NCBI GenBank assembly: GCA_010031985.1
Contig: RGYP01000001.1
Location: 1-38,458 of the forward strand
Direction: 5' to 3'
From: Gammaproteobacteria bacterium
GTDB lineage: Bacteria; Pseudomonadota; Gammaproteobacteria; Steroidobacterales; Steroidobacteraceae
DNA length: 38,458 bases
The notes beneath the pieces were generated by a model. That model worked only from the letters and a program-made list of their open reading frames with translations, was not told where the DNA came from and did not search any database. Position 1 is the first letter of the stretch. Each line of letters begins with the position of its first letter. This document shows positions 24,630-31,385 of the stretch, piece after piece. The position numbers and the translations under genes were made by a program.

Positions 24630-24658
24630 GTGTGGGGGTGTCGGCCGCCGATTTCAAG
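24630..24658 (-). promoter_or_regulatory. Sigma-32-type heat-shock promoter of htpG
   Basis: On the minus strand CTTGAAA (24658-24652) is followed after 14 bases by CCCCACAC (24637-24630); the RpoH consensus is CTTGAAA-N11-16-CCCCATnT. Transcription would begin about 20 bases before the htpG ATG. It lies in the 79-bp gap after ppnN, so htpG can be induced independently of the upstream block. Confidence 0.75.
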
Positions 24659-24681
24659 GGGCGGCCCGGAGAGAGATCGGC

Positions 24682-26070
24682 TCAGCTGCGCACGATGCGA
24701 TAGCAGGGCACGTAGGCGGCGCCGGGTAGCTTCATCCGCTGCTGCGCGACGAAGCCCGTCAACAACTCGTCGAGCATGGCCATGATGGCCGGGTCGCCCA
24801 CCAACTCGAAGGGCCCATGGCGCTCGATCGCGCGGATGCCGTGCTCCTTAACGTTGCCGCTGACGATACCGGAGAACGCCCGCCGCAAATCGGCTGCTAA
24901 TTGGTGCGCCGGCTGCTCACGATGCAAACGCAGGGTACGCATCGAGGCATGCGTGACCTCGAACGGTCGCTGGAATTCGGGATCGATCCGCAGCAGCCAG
25001 TTGAAATTGAAGGAGTCCGAATTTTTCTTGCGGTAGTCGCGTACCTCGTCGACCCCGCGATCCATGATGCGTGCGACTTCGGCCTGATCCTCGATCACGA
25101 TGCGGATGCGATCGAGCGCGGCCTCGCCGATGGTTTTGGCGAGGAAGTCGCGGATTTTCTCGAAGTAGGCAGCGCTCTTGCGCGGACCGGTGAGCACCAC
25201 CGGGAAGCGTTGCTCGGCGTTGGCCGGGTCGAGCAGAATACCGAGCAGATAAAAGATTTCTTCGGCTGTGCCTACACCACCCGGAAAAACCACGAGGCCG
25301 TGCGCCACCCGCACGAAGGCCTCGAGACGCTTTTCGATGTCGGGCATGATCACGAGATTGTTGACGATCGGGTTCGGTGGCTCGGCGGCAATGATTCCGG
25401 GCTCGGTCAAGCCCACGTAGCGGCCGGCCACGATGCGCTGCTTGGCATGCCCGATGGTGGCGCCTTTCATGGGGCCTTTCATGGCACCGGGCCCGCACCC
25501 CGTACAAACGTCGAGTCCGCGCAGTCCGAGTTCGTAGCCGACGCGCTTGGTGTATTCGTACTCTTCACGATTGATCGAATGCCCGCCCCAGCAGACGATC
25601 AGGTTCGGCCGCGATTTGTGATCGAGCAATCGGGCATTACGCAGAATGTGGAATACCGCGTTGGTGATCGATTGCGGTCTCGAGAGATCGAAGCGGCCGC
25701 TATCGACGATTTCATTGGCGGTGTAGACGATGTCGCGCAACACCGCGAACAGCAGTTCTTTGGTCCCCTGGATCATTTGTCCGTCGACGAAAGCCATCGC
25801 TGGTGCATTGCGGATCTCGAGCTTGACGCCGAACGCATGGCGCAGGATGCGGATGTCGAAGTCGCGATAACGATCGAAGATTTCACGAGCGTCGTCGGTA
25901 TCGCTGCCGGCGTTGAGGACCGCGAGCGCACACTGCCGAAAGAGCGGATAGAGACCGCCCTGCCCGGTCGACAACAACTGCTCGATCTCGTCCTGCGACA
26001 GACTCTCGAGGGCACCGCGGGGGGCGACGCGCGCGTCGACGACTTCGGGGATGACGATGCTGGTTTCCAA
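24682..26070 (-). CDS. ppnN: Pyrimidine/purine nucleotide 5'-monophosphate nucleosidase PpnN (YgdH)
   Basis: A 462-residue enzyme that splits nucleoside monophosphates into base and ribose 5-phosphate; E. coli PpnN is activated by (p)ppGpp. It aligns with E. coli YgdH over its whole length: LFRQCALAVLNAG, VCWGGHSINREEYEYTKRVG, CTGCGPGAMKGPMKGA, the LOG-family PGGVGTAEE motif at 263-271, and the C-terminal LAADLRRAFSGIVSGNVKEH. The start appears to be TTG, with GGAG six bases before it; no in-frame ATG or GTG gives the correct N-terminus. It follows the L,D-transpeptidase-family gene by 45 bp. Confidence 0.94.
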   Translation of the reverse strand: METSIVIPEVVDARVAPRGALESLSQDEIEQLLSTGQGGLYPLFRQCALAVLNAGSDTDDAREIFDRYRDFDIRILRHAFGVKLEIRNAPAMAFVDGQMIQGTKELLFAVLRDIVYTANEIVDSGRFDLSRPQSITNAVFHILRNARLLDHKSRPNLIVCWGGHSINREEYEYTKRVGYELGLRGLDVCTGCGPGAMKGPMKGATIGHAKQRIVAGRYVGLTEPGIIAAEPPNPIVNNLVIMPDIEKRLEAFVRVAHGLVVFPGGVGTAEEIFYLLGILLDPANAEQRFPVVLTGPRKSAAYFEKIRDFLAKTIGEAALDRIRIVIEDQAEVARIMDRGVDEVRDYRKKNSDSFNFNWLLRIDPEFQRPFEVTHASMRTLRLHREQPAHQLAADLRRAFSGIVSGNVKEHGIRAIERHGPFELVGDPAIMAMLDELLTGFVAQQRMKLPGAAYVPCYRIVRS

Positions 26071-26115
26071 GAGGCACTCCGTGGGCGGCTTCCAGCCAAG
26101 GATAGCCGGAGAGGA

Positions 26116-26619
26116 TCAGGGGCGGATGTTGATGGGCGTACCGTCGGCCACCAGCATCCAGAATTCCATCATGTCCGCGTTGTTGAGAGCGATACAACCG
26201 TCGGTCCAGTCTTCGCGAGCATAGTGCTCCGGCGGCCAGCGCGGCTCGTTCGGCAGACCGTGGACCATGATGGCACCACCCGGCTTGACGCCCGCCTTGC
26301 GCGCGCGCGCCACATCGTGCGGATCGGGATAGGACACGCGCACCGACAGAAAGAAATCGCTGCGCGGGTTACGCATGTCGAGGGTGTAGCGCCCCTCCGG
26401 GGTTCTGAAGTCGCCTTCCTGCTCCTTGTGCCCTATCGGGTTCAGCCCCAAAGAAATGCGGTAGCTGCGCAACATCTTCGACCCCTGCCAGAGCTCGAGC
26501 CGACGCTTCGCCTTGTACACGATCACCTCGGTGGCGGCGGGCAACTGGGTCAGGGTCGCCTTGGCAGGCGCAGGCATGAGCGCGAGCAAACAGAGCAGAC
26601 CGATGACTGCCCGCATCAT
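26116..26619 (-). CDS. YkuD (L,D-transpeptidase)-family protein, YafK/DpaA-like
   Basis: A 167-residue exported protein. A signal peptide (MMRAVIGLLCLLALMPAPAKA) leads to a single YkuD catalytic domain. VIVYKAKRRLELWQGSKMLR and GPKEQEGD-like IGHKEQEGDFRTPEGRYTL begin the fold; catalytic His120 is in MVHGLPN and the nucleophile Cys142 in WTDGCIALNNADM. The usual S-H-G-C-x-R is T-D-G-C-I-A here, as in the COG3034/YafK group, one member of which (DpaA/LdtF) detaches Lpp from peptidoglycan rather than cross-linking it. Start at the first of two ATGs, 7 bp after the lytic transglycosylase. The activity type is uncertain. Confidence 0.87.
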   Translation of the reverse strand: MMRAVIGLLCLLALMPAPAKATLTQLPAATEVIVYKAKRRLELWQGSKMLRSYRISLGLNPIGHKEQEGDFRTPEGRYTLDMRNPRSDFFLSVRVSYPDPHDVARARKAGVKPGGAIMVHGLPNEPRWPPEHYAREDWTDGCIALNNADMMEFWMLVADGTPINIRP

Positions 26620-26626
26620 GTCGGGA

Positions 26627-28057
26627 TCAAAGGCTGGAGTCGGTCGCCGCCGCGGGGCTCGGCGACGTACTGCGTGCCGCGAGATCGGCGAGCGTGGCCG
26701 GGCGCTCATCGGGAAGTTGCAGCGTACGACCGCGCCGCAGTTTGGCCGAGGTCGACAAGCCGTTGAGTTCGGCCACGCGATTCACGGTGTAACCGTACTG
26801 CCGCGCGATCTGGCGCAGCGTCTCGCCGCGCGCGACCCGATGCGTCCGCGGACCGACCTGCGCCACGAACAGCTGGTCGGCACCCACACGCTGGATGAAT
26901 TCGGCCGTCGTCATGTTTTGCTCGGCAGGCAGACGCAGTCGATATCCGCGCGGCACGAAACGCGCGCCGGACCACACCGGCGGCCGCAGCGCCGGGTTGA
27001 GTTCGCGCAGTTGCGTCATCGGCACCCCGAGCGTTCGCTCGAGTCGCGAGACATCGGCGTATCCCGGCATTTCAATTTCGTGAAAACTCATCGCCGGCGC
27101 ACGGGCTACGCCCGGAAAATAGCGGGTGGCATCTTGATCGATGGTGAGCGCAGCAAGAAACGAAGGATAGAAGTTTCGCGACGCAAAACCGAAGGAGCGA
27201 CTTTGATAACGACGCGCGATGATGCCGAAATCGTCGGTGCCCATGGTCTCGCGAGCCCGACGCATGCCGGCGGGACCATGGTTGTAGGCCGTGACCGCCA
27301 GCGGCCAGCTGCCGAGCAGTCGGTAATTGTTGAGCAGCAGCTTCGCGGCGGCCTCGGTCGAGCGAAACGGATCGAGTCGCTCATCGACGACGTCATCGAC
27401 GCGCATGAAAAGCCGGCCGGTCGAACGCATGAACTGCCAGAGTCCCGAGGCGCCGACCTTCGAGTAGGCCGTCGGCGTGAACGACGACTCGACGTGCGGC
27501 AGCGCAGCCAGCTCGGGCGGCAGACCCAGGCGTGAAAAAGTCGTCGCGATGTGCGGCTCCCAGGTTCCGGAGCGCACGATTCCGGCGCGAAAGCGGTCCG
27601 CTTGTCCAAGCTGAAAACGCACCTCGTCGCGGGCTGCACGCAAACGCGAGGGCGTGGCGTCGCTCCCCCACAGCTCGATCACGCGTCGTGCATCGATCGA
27701 AGCCTGGGTGAGATCACTGTGCTCGAGTGCCTTTGCGGCCTCATCGAGCGCGCTGCGCCAACGCTCGCGAGCTTGGGTAATCCGCTGACGACGCAGGGCA
27801 GACCCGGAAGGCCCTGCCGCAGCAAGATCGAGCGTGTCGTAGACGACGCCTAGGTTGCGCTCGTCGTGCATGAAACCCTGCAGCGTCGTGATTTCGCTGT
27901 AGACGCGGATCCAGAAATCGACGTCGCGCTGCAGTTCTGGGGGCCGCGGAATCTCCAGCGAGATGGCCGGGGTCGCCGGCTGCTGCGCGGGCGCGGCCGG
28001 CAGCAGGAAAAAGACGGTAACGAGAAGAGTGGTGGCTCTGGAAATTATCCGGCGCAA
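26627..28057 (-). CDS. Membrane-bound lytic murein transglycosylase with LysM domain, MltD-like
   Basis: A 476-residue exported enzyme. A signal peptide (MRRIISRATTLLVTVFFLLP) is followed by a helical region, then an SLT domain with catalytic Glu190 in LPHVESSFTPTAYSKVGASG, LWQFM, and VTAYNHGPAGMRRA. A LysM peptidoglycan-binding motif (HRVARGETLRQIARQYGYTV) lies near residue 405. It cleaves glycan strands with formation of 1,6-anhydromuramic acid. No lipobox cysteine is visible, unlike E. coli MltD. The start codon is TTG, 4 bp after the nrdJb stop and close to a TAAGG; no ATG or GTG is available. It is followed 7 bp later by the YkuD-family gene. Confidence 0.9.
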   Translation of the reverse strand: MRRIISRATTLLVTVFFLLPAAPAQQPATPAISLEIPRPPELQRDVDFWIRVYSEITTLQGFMHDERNLGVVYDTLDLAAAGPSGSALRRQRITQARERWRSALDEAAKALEHSDLTQASIDARRVIELWGSDATPSRLRAARDEVRFQLGQADRFRAGIVRSGTWEPHIATTFSRLGLPPELAALPHVESSFTPTAYSKVGASGLWQFMRSTGRLFMRVDDVVDERLDPFRSTEAAAKLLLNNYRLLGSWPLAVTAYNHGPAGMRRARETMGTDDFGIIARRYQSRSFGFASRNFYPSFLAALTIDQDATRYFPGVARAPAMSFHEIEMPGYADVSRLERTLGVPMTQLRELNPALRPPVWSGARFVPRGYRLRLPAEQNMTTAEFIQRVGADQLFVAQVGPRTHRVARGETLRQIARQYGYTVNRVAELNGLSTSAKLRRGRTLQLPDERPATLADLAARSTSPSPAAATDSSL

Positions 28058-28061
28058 GGCC

Positions 28062-28766
28062 TTACCCGCACTTGGAATCGCCGCAGTTCAGGCAGGTCAT
28101 GCAACCGTCCATCATCACCACGGCCGCCGTGCTGCACTTCGAGCAAAGCTGCGCCCCCTCGGGGAAGTGCGACTTGGCAAAGGCATCGGTTTGCTTGCTG
28201 CGGGCTTCGAATTCGGCACGCTTCTCGTCGACGAGTTTCTTTTGATGCTCGTCGAGCTCGGGTCGACCCATGAGACCGATGGTCTGCAGGTGCTTTTCGA
28301 TGACGTAGCCGAGTTCGGCGATGATCGAGGGCATGAACTTGCCACCCGGCTGCCAATAGCCACCGCGCGGATCGAACACGGCTTTCAATTCTTCGACGAG
28401 GAAGGTGACATCACCACCTTTGCGGAATACGGCTGAGATGATGCGCGTCAGCGCGACGATCCATTGATAGTGGTCGAGATTCTTCGAGTTGATGAACACC
28501 TCGAACGGCCGTCGCTGCTCGTGCTCGGTGCCCTCGTTGAGGATGATGTCGTTGATCGTCACGTACATCGCGTGATCGGAGACAGGCGTCTTGATCTTGT
28601 ACGTCGAGCCGATCAGCACCTCGGGGCGCTGCACTTCCTCGGTGAGTCTGACGACCTTGCCACCGTGCGAGGTGGTGCGCTCGGGGGCTGCGGCAGGAGC
28701 CGGCTCTGCGCCCGGCTTCTGCACACGATATTTGGAGATCTTGCGATCGATCTTGATGGCGGCCAT
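28062..28766 (-). CDS. nrdJb: Class II ribonucleotide reductase, C-terminal subunit NrdJb (TSCPD/zinc-ribbon protein)
   Basis: A 234-residue protein corresponding to the C-terminal part of NrdJ, split off as a separate gene as in Pseudomonas aeruginosa. The TSCPD-like core covers FEVFINSKNLDHYQWIVALT and RIISAVFRKGGDVTFLVEEL. A C-terminal cysteine-rich tail has C-S-K-C, C-M-T-C and the final CLNCGDSKCG, which binds zinc and provides the redox thiols that re-reduce the active site. It starts 13 bp after nrdJa with GAGGA upstream of the ATG. Together the two chains make deoxyribonucleotides with adenosylcobalamin and without oxygen. Confidence 0.9.
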   Translation of the reverse strand: MAAIKIDRKISKYRVQKPGAEPAPAAAPERTTSHGGKVVRLTEEVQRPEVLIGSTYKIKTPVSDHAMYVTINDIILNEGTEHEQRRPFEVFINSKNLDHYQWIVALTRIISAVFRKGGDVTFLVEELKAVFDPRGGYWQPGGKFMPSIIAELGYVIEKHLQTIGLMGRPELDEHQKKLVDEKRAEFEARSKQTDAFAKSHFPEGAQLCSKCSTAAVVMMDGCMTCLNCGDSKCG

Positions 28767-28779
28767 TTGAAACTGATCC

Positions 28780-30927
28780 TCAGAACTTGCCGTAGTAGCC
28801 TTCTTTCAAGGCGTCATACAGATTTGCGGCGGTGTGTTTCTCGCCGTCGTATTCGATTTCTTCATCGCCCTTCACCGACACCTCGGAGCCGTCTTCGAGC
28901 GTGAACACGTAAGTCGTGTTCTTGAGGTCTTCTTCCTTGACGAGCACGCCCTGGAAGGCCTCGGGGTTGAAGCGGAAGGTCGTGCAGCCCTTCAGCCCCT
29001 TCTCGTGGGCATAGAGATAGATGTCTTTGAAGGACTCGTACTTGAAATCGGTCGGCACATTCGCGGTCTTGGAGATCGAGGAGTCGATCCACTTCTGCGA
29101 GGCCGCCTGGATATCGACGTGCTCGGTCGGCGTAATATCGTCTGCCGTCGTGAAATAGTCCGGCAACTTCTCAGCGGGATTGGTCGAGTTCGGCATGGCC
29201 TTCGAGTTGATGAGCTCGCGGTAAGCGAGCAGCTCGAAAGAGAACACGTCGACTTTTTCTTTGGACTTCTTGCCTTCGCGGATGACGTTGCGGAAGTAGT
29301 GGTGCGCGAACGAGGGCTCGATGCCGTTGCTGGCGTTGTTGGCAAGCGACAGCGAGATCGTGCCGGTAGGCGCAATCGAGGTATGGTGGGTGAACCGCGC
29401 ACCGACGAGCGCCAACTGATCGACCAGTGCCGGTGCGACCGTCGCCACACGCTGCATGTAGCGGCTGTAGCGCGCGTGCAGCACGCGTCCGGGAATCTTG
29501 CTGCCAACCTTCCAGCCATCGCGCGCCATCTCGGGGCGCTTGCGCAGCATCTCGGCGGTGACCGTGAACTCTTCGTTCATGATCGGCGCCGGTCCTTTTT
29601 CGCGAGAGAGTTCGAGCGCTGCATCCCAGCCGGCAACGGCCATCTCTCGCGAGACGTCTTCGGTGAACTGCACCGACTCGGGTGAGCCGTACTTCATGCG
29701 CAGCAGCGTCATGGTGCTGCCGAGACCGAGGAAGCCCATGCCGTGACGGCGCTTGCGCAAGATCTCGTTGCGCTGCCCGTCGAGCGGCAGTCCGTTGACT
29801 TCGACTACGTTGTCGAGCATGCGCGTGAATACTTTGACGACCTCGCGGTACTCGGCCCAGTCGAACTCGGCCTGTTCGGTGAATGCGTTGCGAACGAATC
29901 GCGTGAGATTGACCGAGCCCAGCAGGCAAGAACCGTAAGGCGGCAACGGCTGTTCGCCGCAGGGGTTGGTGGCGCGGATGTTCTCGCACCACCAGTTGTT
30001 GTTCATTTCGTTGACGCGGTCGATGAGGATGAACCCGGGCTCGGCGAAATCGTAGGTGGACGACATGATGACGTCCCACATGCGTCGCGCCGGCAGGGTC
30101 TTGTAGATCTTGCAGGCGACGAGCCCGCTTTCGCCGACCACGAAGTTCTCGGAATAAGGCCACTCGCGCCAGACGTATTTGGTGTCGTCCGAAAGATCGG
30201 GCTTGTCGGTTTCGAATTCTTTGCGCAGCAGCGGGAAGGCAAGCTTCCACTCACGGTCTTCGCGCACGGCCTGCATGAACTCGTCGGTGATGAGCAGCGA
30301 CAGGTTGAACTGCCGCAGACGACCGTTCTCGCGCTTGGCACGGATGAACTCCATGGCATCCGGATGGCCGACATCGAACGTGCCCATCTGCGCGCCCCGA
30401 CGTCCGCCCGCAGACGACACCGTGAAACACATCTTGTCGTAGATATCCATGAACGACAGCGGACCCGACGTGTAGGCGCCCGCTCCCGAGACGTAGGCGC
30501 CACGCGGCCGCAGGGTCGAGAACTCGTAGCCGATGCCGCAACCGGCCTTCAGCGTGAGACCCGCCTCGTGGACCTTGTTGAGGATGTCGTCCATCGAGTC
30601 GCGGATCGTCCCCGACACGGTGCAATTGATGGTCGAGGTCGCCGGCTTGTGCTCGAGCGCGCCCGCGTTCGAGGTGATGCGACCAGCGGGAATGGCCCCG
30701 CGACGCAACGCCCAAAGAAATCGCTCGTACCAATGCTCGCGCTGTGCGGGCGCCTCGACGTCGGCGAGGGCACGGGCGACACGCTGGTAGGTGTCGTCCA
30801 TGGTTTTGTCGATGGGTTCGCCACTCTTGGCAACGAGGCGATATTTTTTATCCCAAATGTCGATCGACGCTTCCTGGAAAGGAATGCCATCGACGTCTTT
30901 CGCCTCGAGTTTGACGACGCTGTTCAT
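28780..30927 (-). CDS. nrdJa: Adenosylcobalamin-dependent (class II) ribonucleotide reductase, large subunit NrdJa
   Basis: A 715-residue catalytic subunit. Active-site residues are visible: first cysteine Cys102 in TSTINCTVSGT, then thiyl-radical Cys323 and Glu325 in ATNPCGEQPLPPYGSCLLGS, with the asparagine just before. Other landmarks are CGIGYEFSTLRPRG, GRRGAQMGTFDVGHPD and HTSIAPTGTISLSLANNASN-like segments. The product ends FEDxxG-like ...LKEGYYGKF, without the zinc ribbon carried by NrdJb. I chose the ATG at 30927; a TTG six codons upstream is possible. Two NrdR boxes and a putative promoter lie upstream. It is the first gene of a run including nrdJb and two cell-wall enzymes. Confidence 0.93.
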   Translation of the reverse strand: MNSVVKLEAKDVDGIPFQEASIDIWDKKYRLVAKSGEPIDKTMDDTYQRVARALADVEAPAQREHWYERFLWALRRGAIPAGRITSNAGALEHKPATSTINCTVSGTIRDSMDDILNKVHEAGLTLKAGCGIGYEFSTLRPRGAYVSGAGAYTSGPLSFMDIYDKMCFTVSSAGGRRGAQMGTFDVGHPDAMEFIRAKRENGRLRQFNLSLLITDEFMQAVREDREWKLAFPLLRKEFETDKPDLSDDTKYVWREWPYSENFVVGESGLVACKIYKTLPARRMWDVIMSSTYDFAEPGFILIDRVNEMNNNWWCENIRATNPCGEQPLPPYGSCLLGSVNLTRFVRNAFTEQAEFDWAEYREVVKVFTRMLDNVVEVNGLPLDGQRNEILRKRRHGMGFLGLGSTMTLLRMKYGSPESVQFTEDVSREMAVAGWDAALELSREKGPAPIMNEEFTVTAEMLRKRPEMARDGWKVGSKIPGRVLHARYSRYMQRVATVAPALVDQLALVGARFTHHTSIAPTGTISLSLANNASNGIEPSFAHHYFRNVIREGKKSKEKVDVFSFELLAYRELINSKAMPNSTNPAEKLPDYFTTADDITPTEHVDIQAASQKWIDSSISKTANVPTDFKYESFKDIYLYAHEKGLKGCTTFRFNPEAFQGVLVKEEDLKNTTYVFTLEDGSEVSVKGDEEIEYDGEKHTAANLYDALKEGYYGKF

Positions 30928-30984
30928 GCCTGTTTCGGGCCTCAAAATCCGATGAAAACGACCATTTCATAGAGGACGCCAACG

Positions 30985-31134
30985 ATGAGAGGACCCAAGG
31001 TCGCCAGAGGCACCCACGGATACTTGTTCTCTTTTATTGGTGATGGGCCGAATTACGACCACTTCCCCTGCCCCCGACTCCGCCACCTGCGCATTGAACC
31101 CGCACAAGATGTTGTGTCGACGGCGAGAGAGTAA
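30985..31134 (+). CDS. Possible 49-residue ORF in the nrdJ-deg intergenic region
   Basis: An ATG with AGAGGA eight bases upstream opens a 49-codon frame (MRGPKVARGTHGYLFSFIGD, then GPNYDHFPCPRLRHL and a tail ending STARE) that stops at TAA 31132-31134. It runs antisense to the presumed nrdJ leader and includes the first NrdR box. I recognise no family. The GY-F-FI-DG-D-HF spacing faintly recalls a cold-shock-domain motif, but the protein is too short and this may be chance. It could well be non-coding. Confidence 0.2.
   Translation: MRGPKVARGTHGYLFSFIGDGPNYDHFPCPRLRHLRIEPAQDVVSTARE
31102..31117. promoter_or_regulatory. NrdR box 1
   Basis: GCACAAGATGTTGTGT matches the NrdR consensus acaCwAtATaTwGtgt at all capitalised core positions. 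NrdR is the ATP/dATP-sensing repressor of ribonucleotide reductase genes. The box lies 175 bp upstream of the nrdJa ATG, downstream of the putative transcription start. Confidence 0.8.
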
Positions 31135-31198
31135 GCACGTCTCCGGAGAGCGTCAAGGCTTTCGCTCCCTTTCGGATGAACTTATTTATTTCATATTA

Positions 31199-31228
31199 AT
31201 CATATAGTTACAAAAAATCACGCTGCAA
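31199..31228 (-). promoter_or_regulatory. Putative sigma-70 promoter of nrdJa
   Basis: On the minus strand TTGCAG (31228-31223) and TATGAT (31204-31199) are separated by 18 bp inside the only A/T-rich island of the region. Transcription would start near 31192, giving a leader of about 265 bases. A TATAGT on the plus strand overlaps it and might serve the deg gene, but has no good -35. Confidence 0.4.
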
Positions 31229-31278
31229 AACTATTCTCTGCCTGATGTCAACAGCCGATCGCCGACTGTAGTTTGGAA

Positions 31279-31294
31279 GCACAAGATGTTGTGT
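31279..31294. promoter_or_regulatory. NrdR box 2
   Basis: A second, base-for-base identical copy of GCACAAGATGTTGTGT, 177 bp from box 1 and about 50 bp upstream of the putative nrdJ -35. It is 92 bp before the deg start codon. A half-site ACACAAG follows at 31318-31324. Confidence 0.8.
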
Positions 31295-31385
31295 TTCTGC
31301 TCCTTTCCACACCATGCACACAAGTTATCCTCTTGAAAGCCGGACCAAGATCCGCATATCCCCTCCCCCAAGCCGGAGATCACGC

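Larger units (their letters stand above)
30928..31385. other. 458-bp divergent intergenic region between nrdJa and the Deg protease gene
   Basis: This is the only stretch above 300 bp without a confident gene. It holds two identical NrdR-box palindromes, an A/T-rich island (31178-31235) with a minus-strand promoter candidate, a small ORF with a good ribosome site, and the ribosome site of the deg gene (GGAG, 31375-31378). I saw no cobalamin riboswitch (no B12-box-like sequence) and no intrinsic terminator. Confidence 0.8.

Noticed and set aside
24901..26766. 621-residue plus-strand open frame opposite ppnN and the YkuD-family gene
   Set aside because: A shadow of conserved minus-strand genes; no motif or ribosome site supports it.
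29743..30972. 409-residue plus-strand open frame opposite nrdJa
   Set aside because: The minus strand carries the catalytic motifs of ribonucleotide reductase; this frame has none.
30928..31300. Cobalamin riboswitch before nrdJ
   Set aside because: Considered because the enzyme uses B12, but no B12-box-like sequence or typical long structured leader was recognised on the minus strand.
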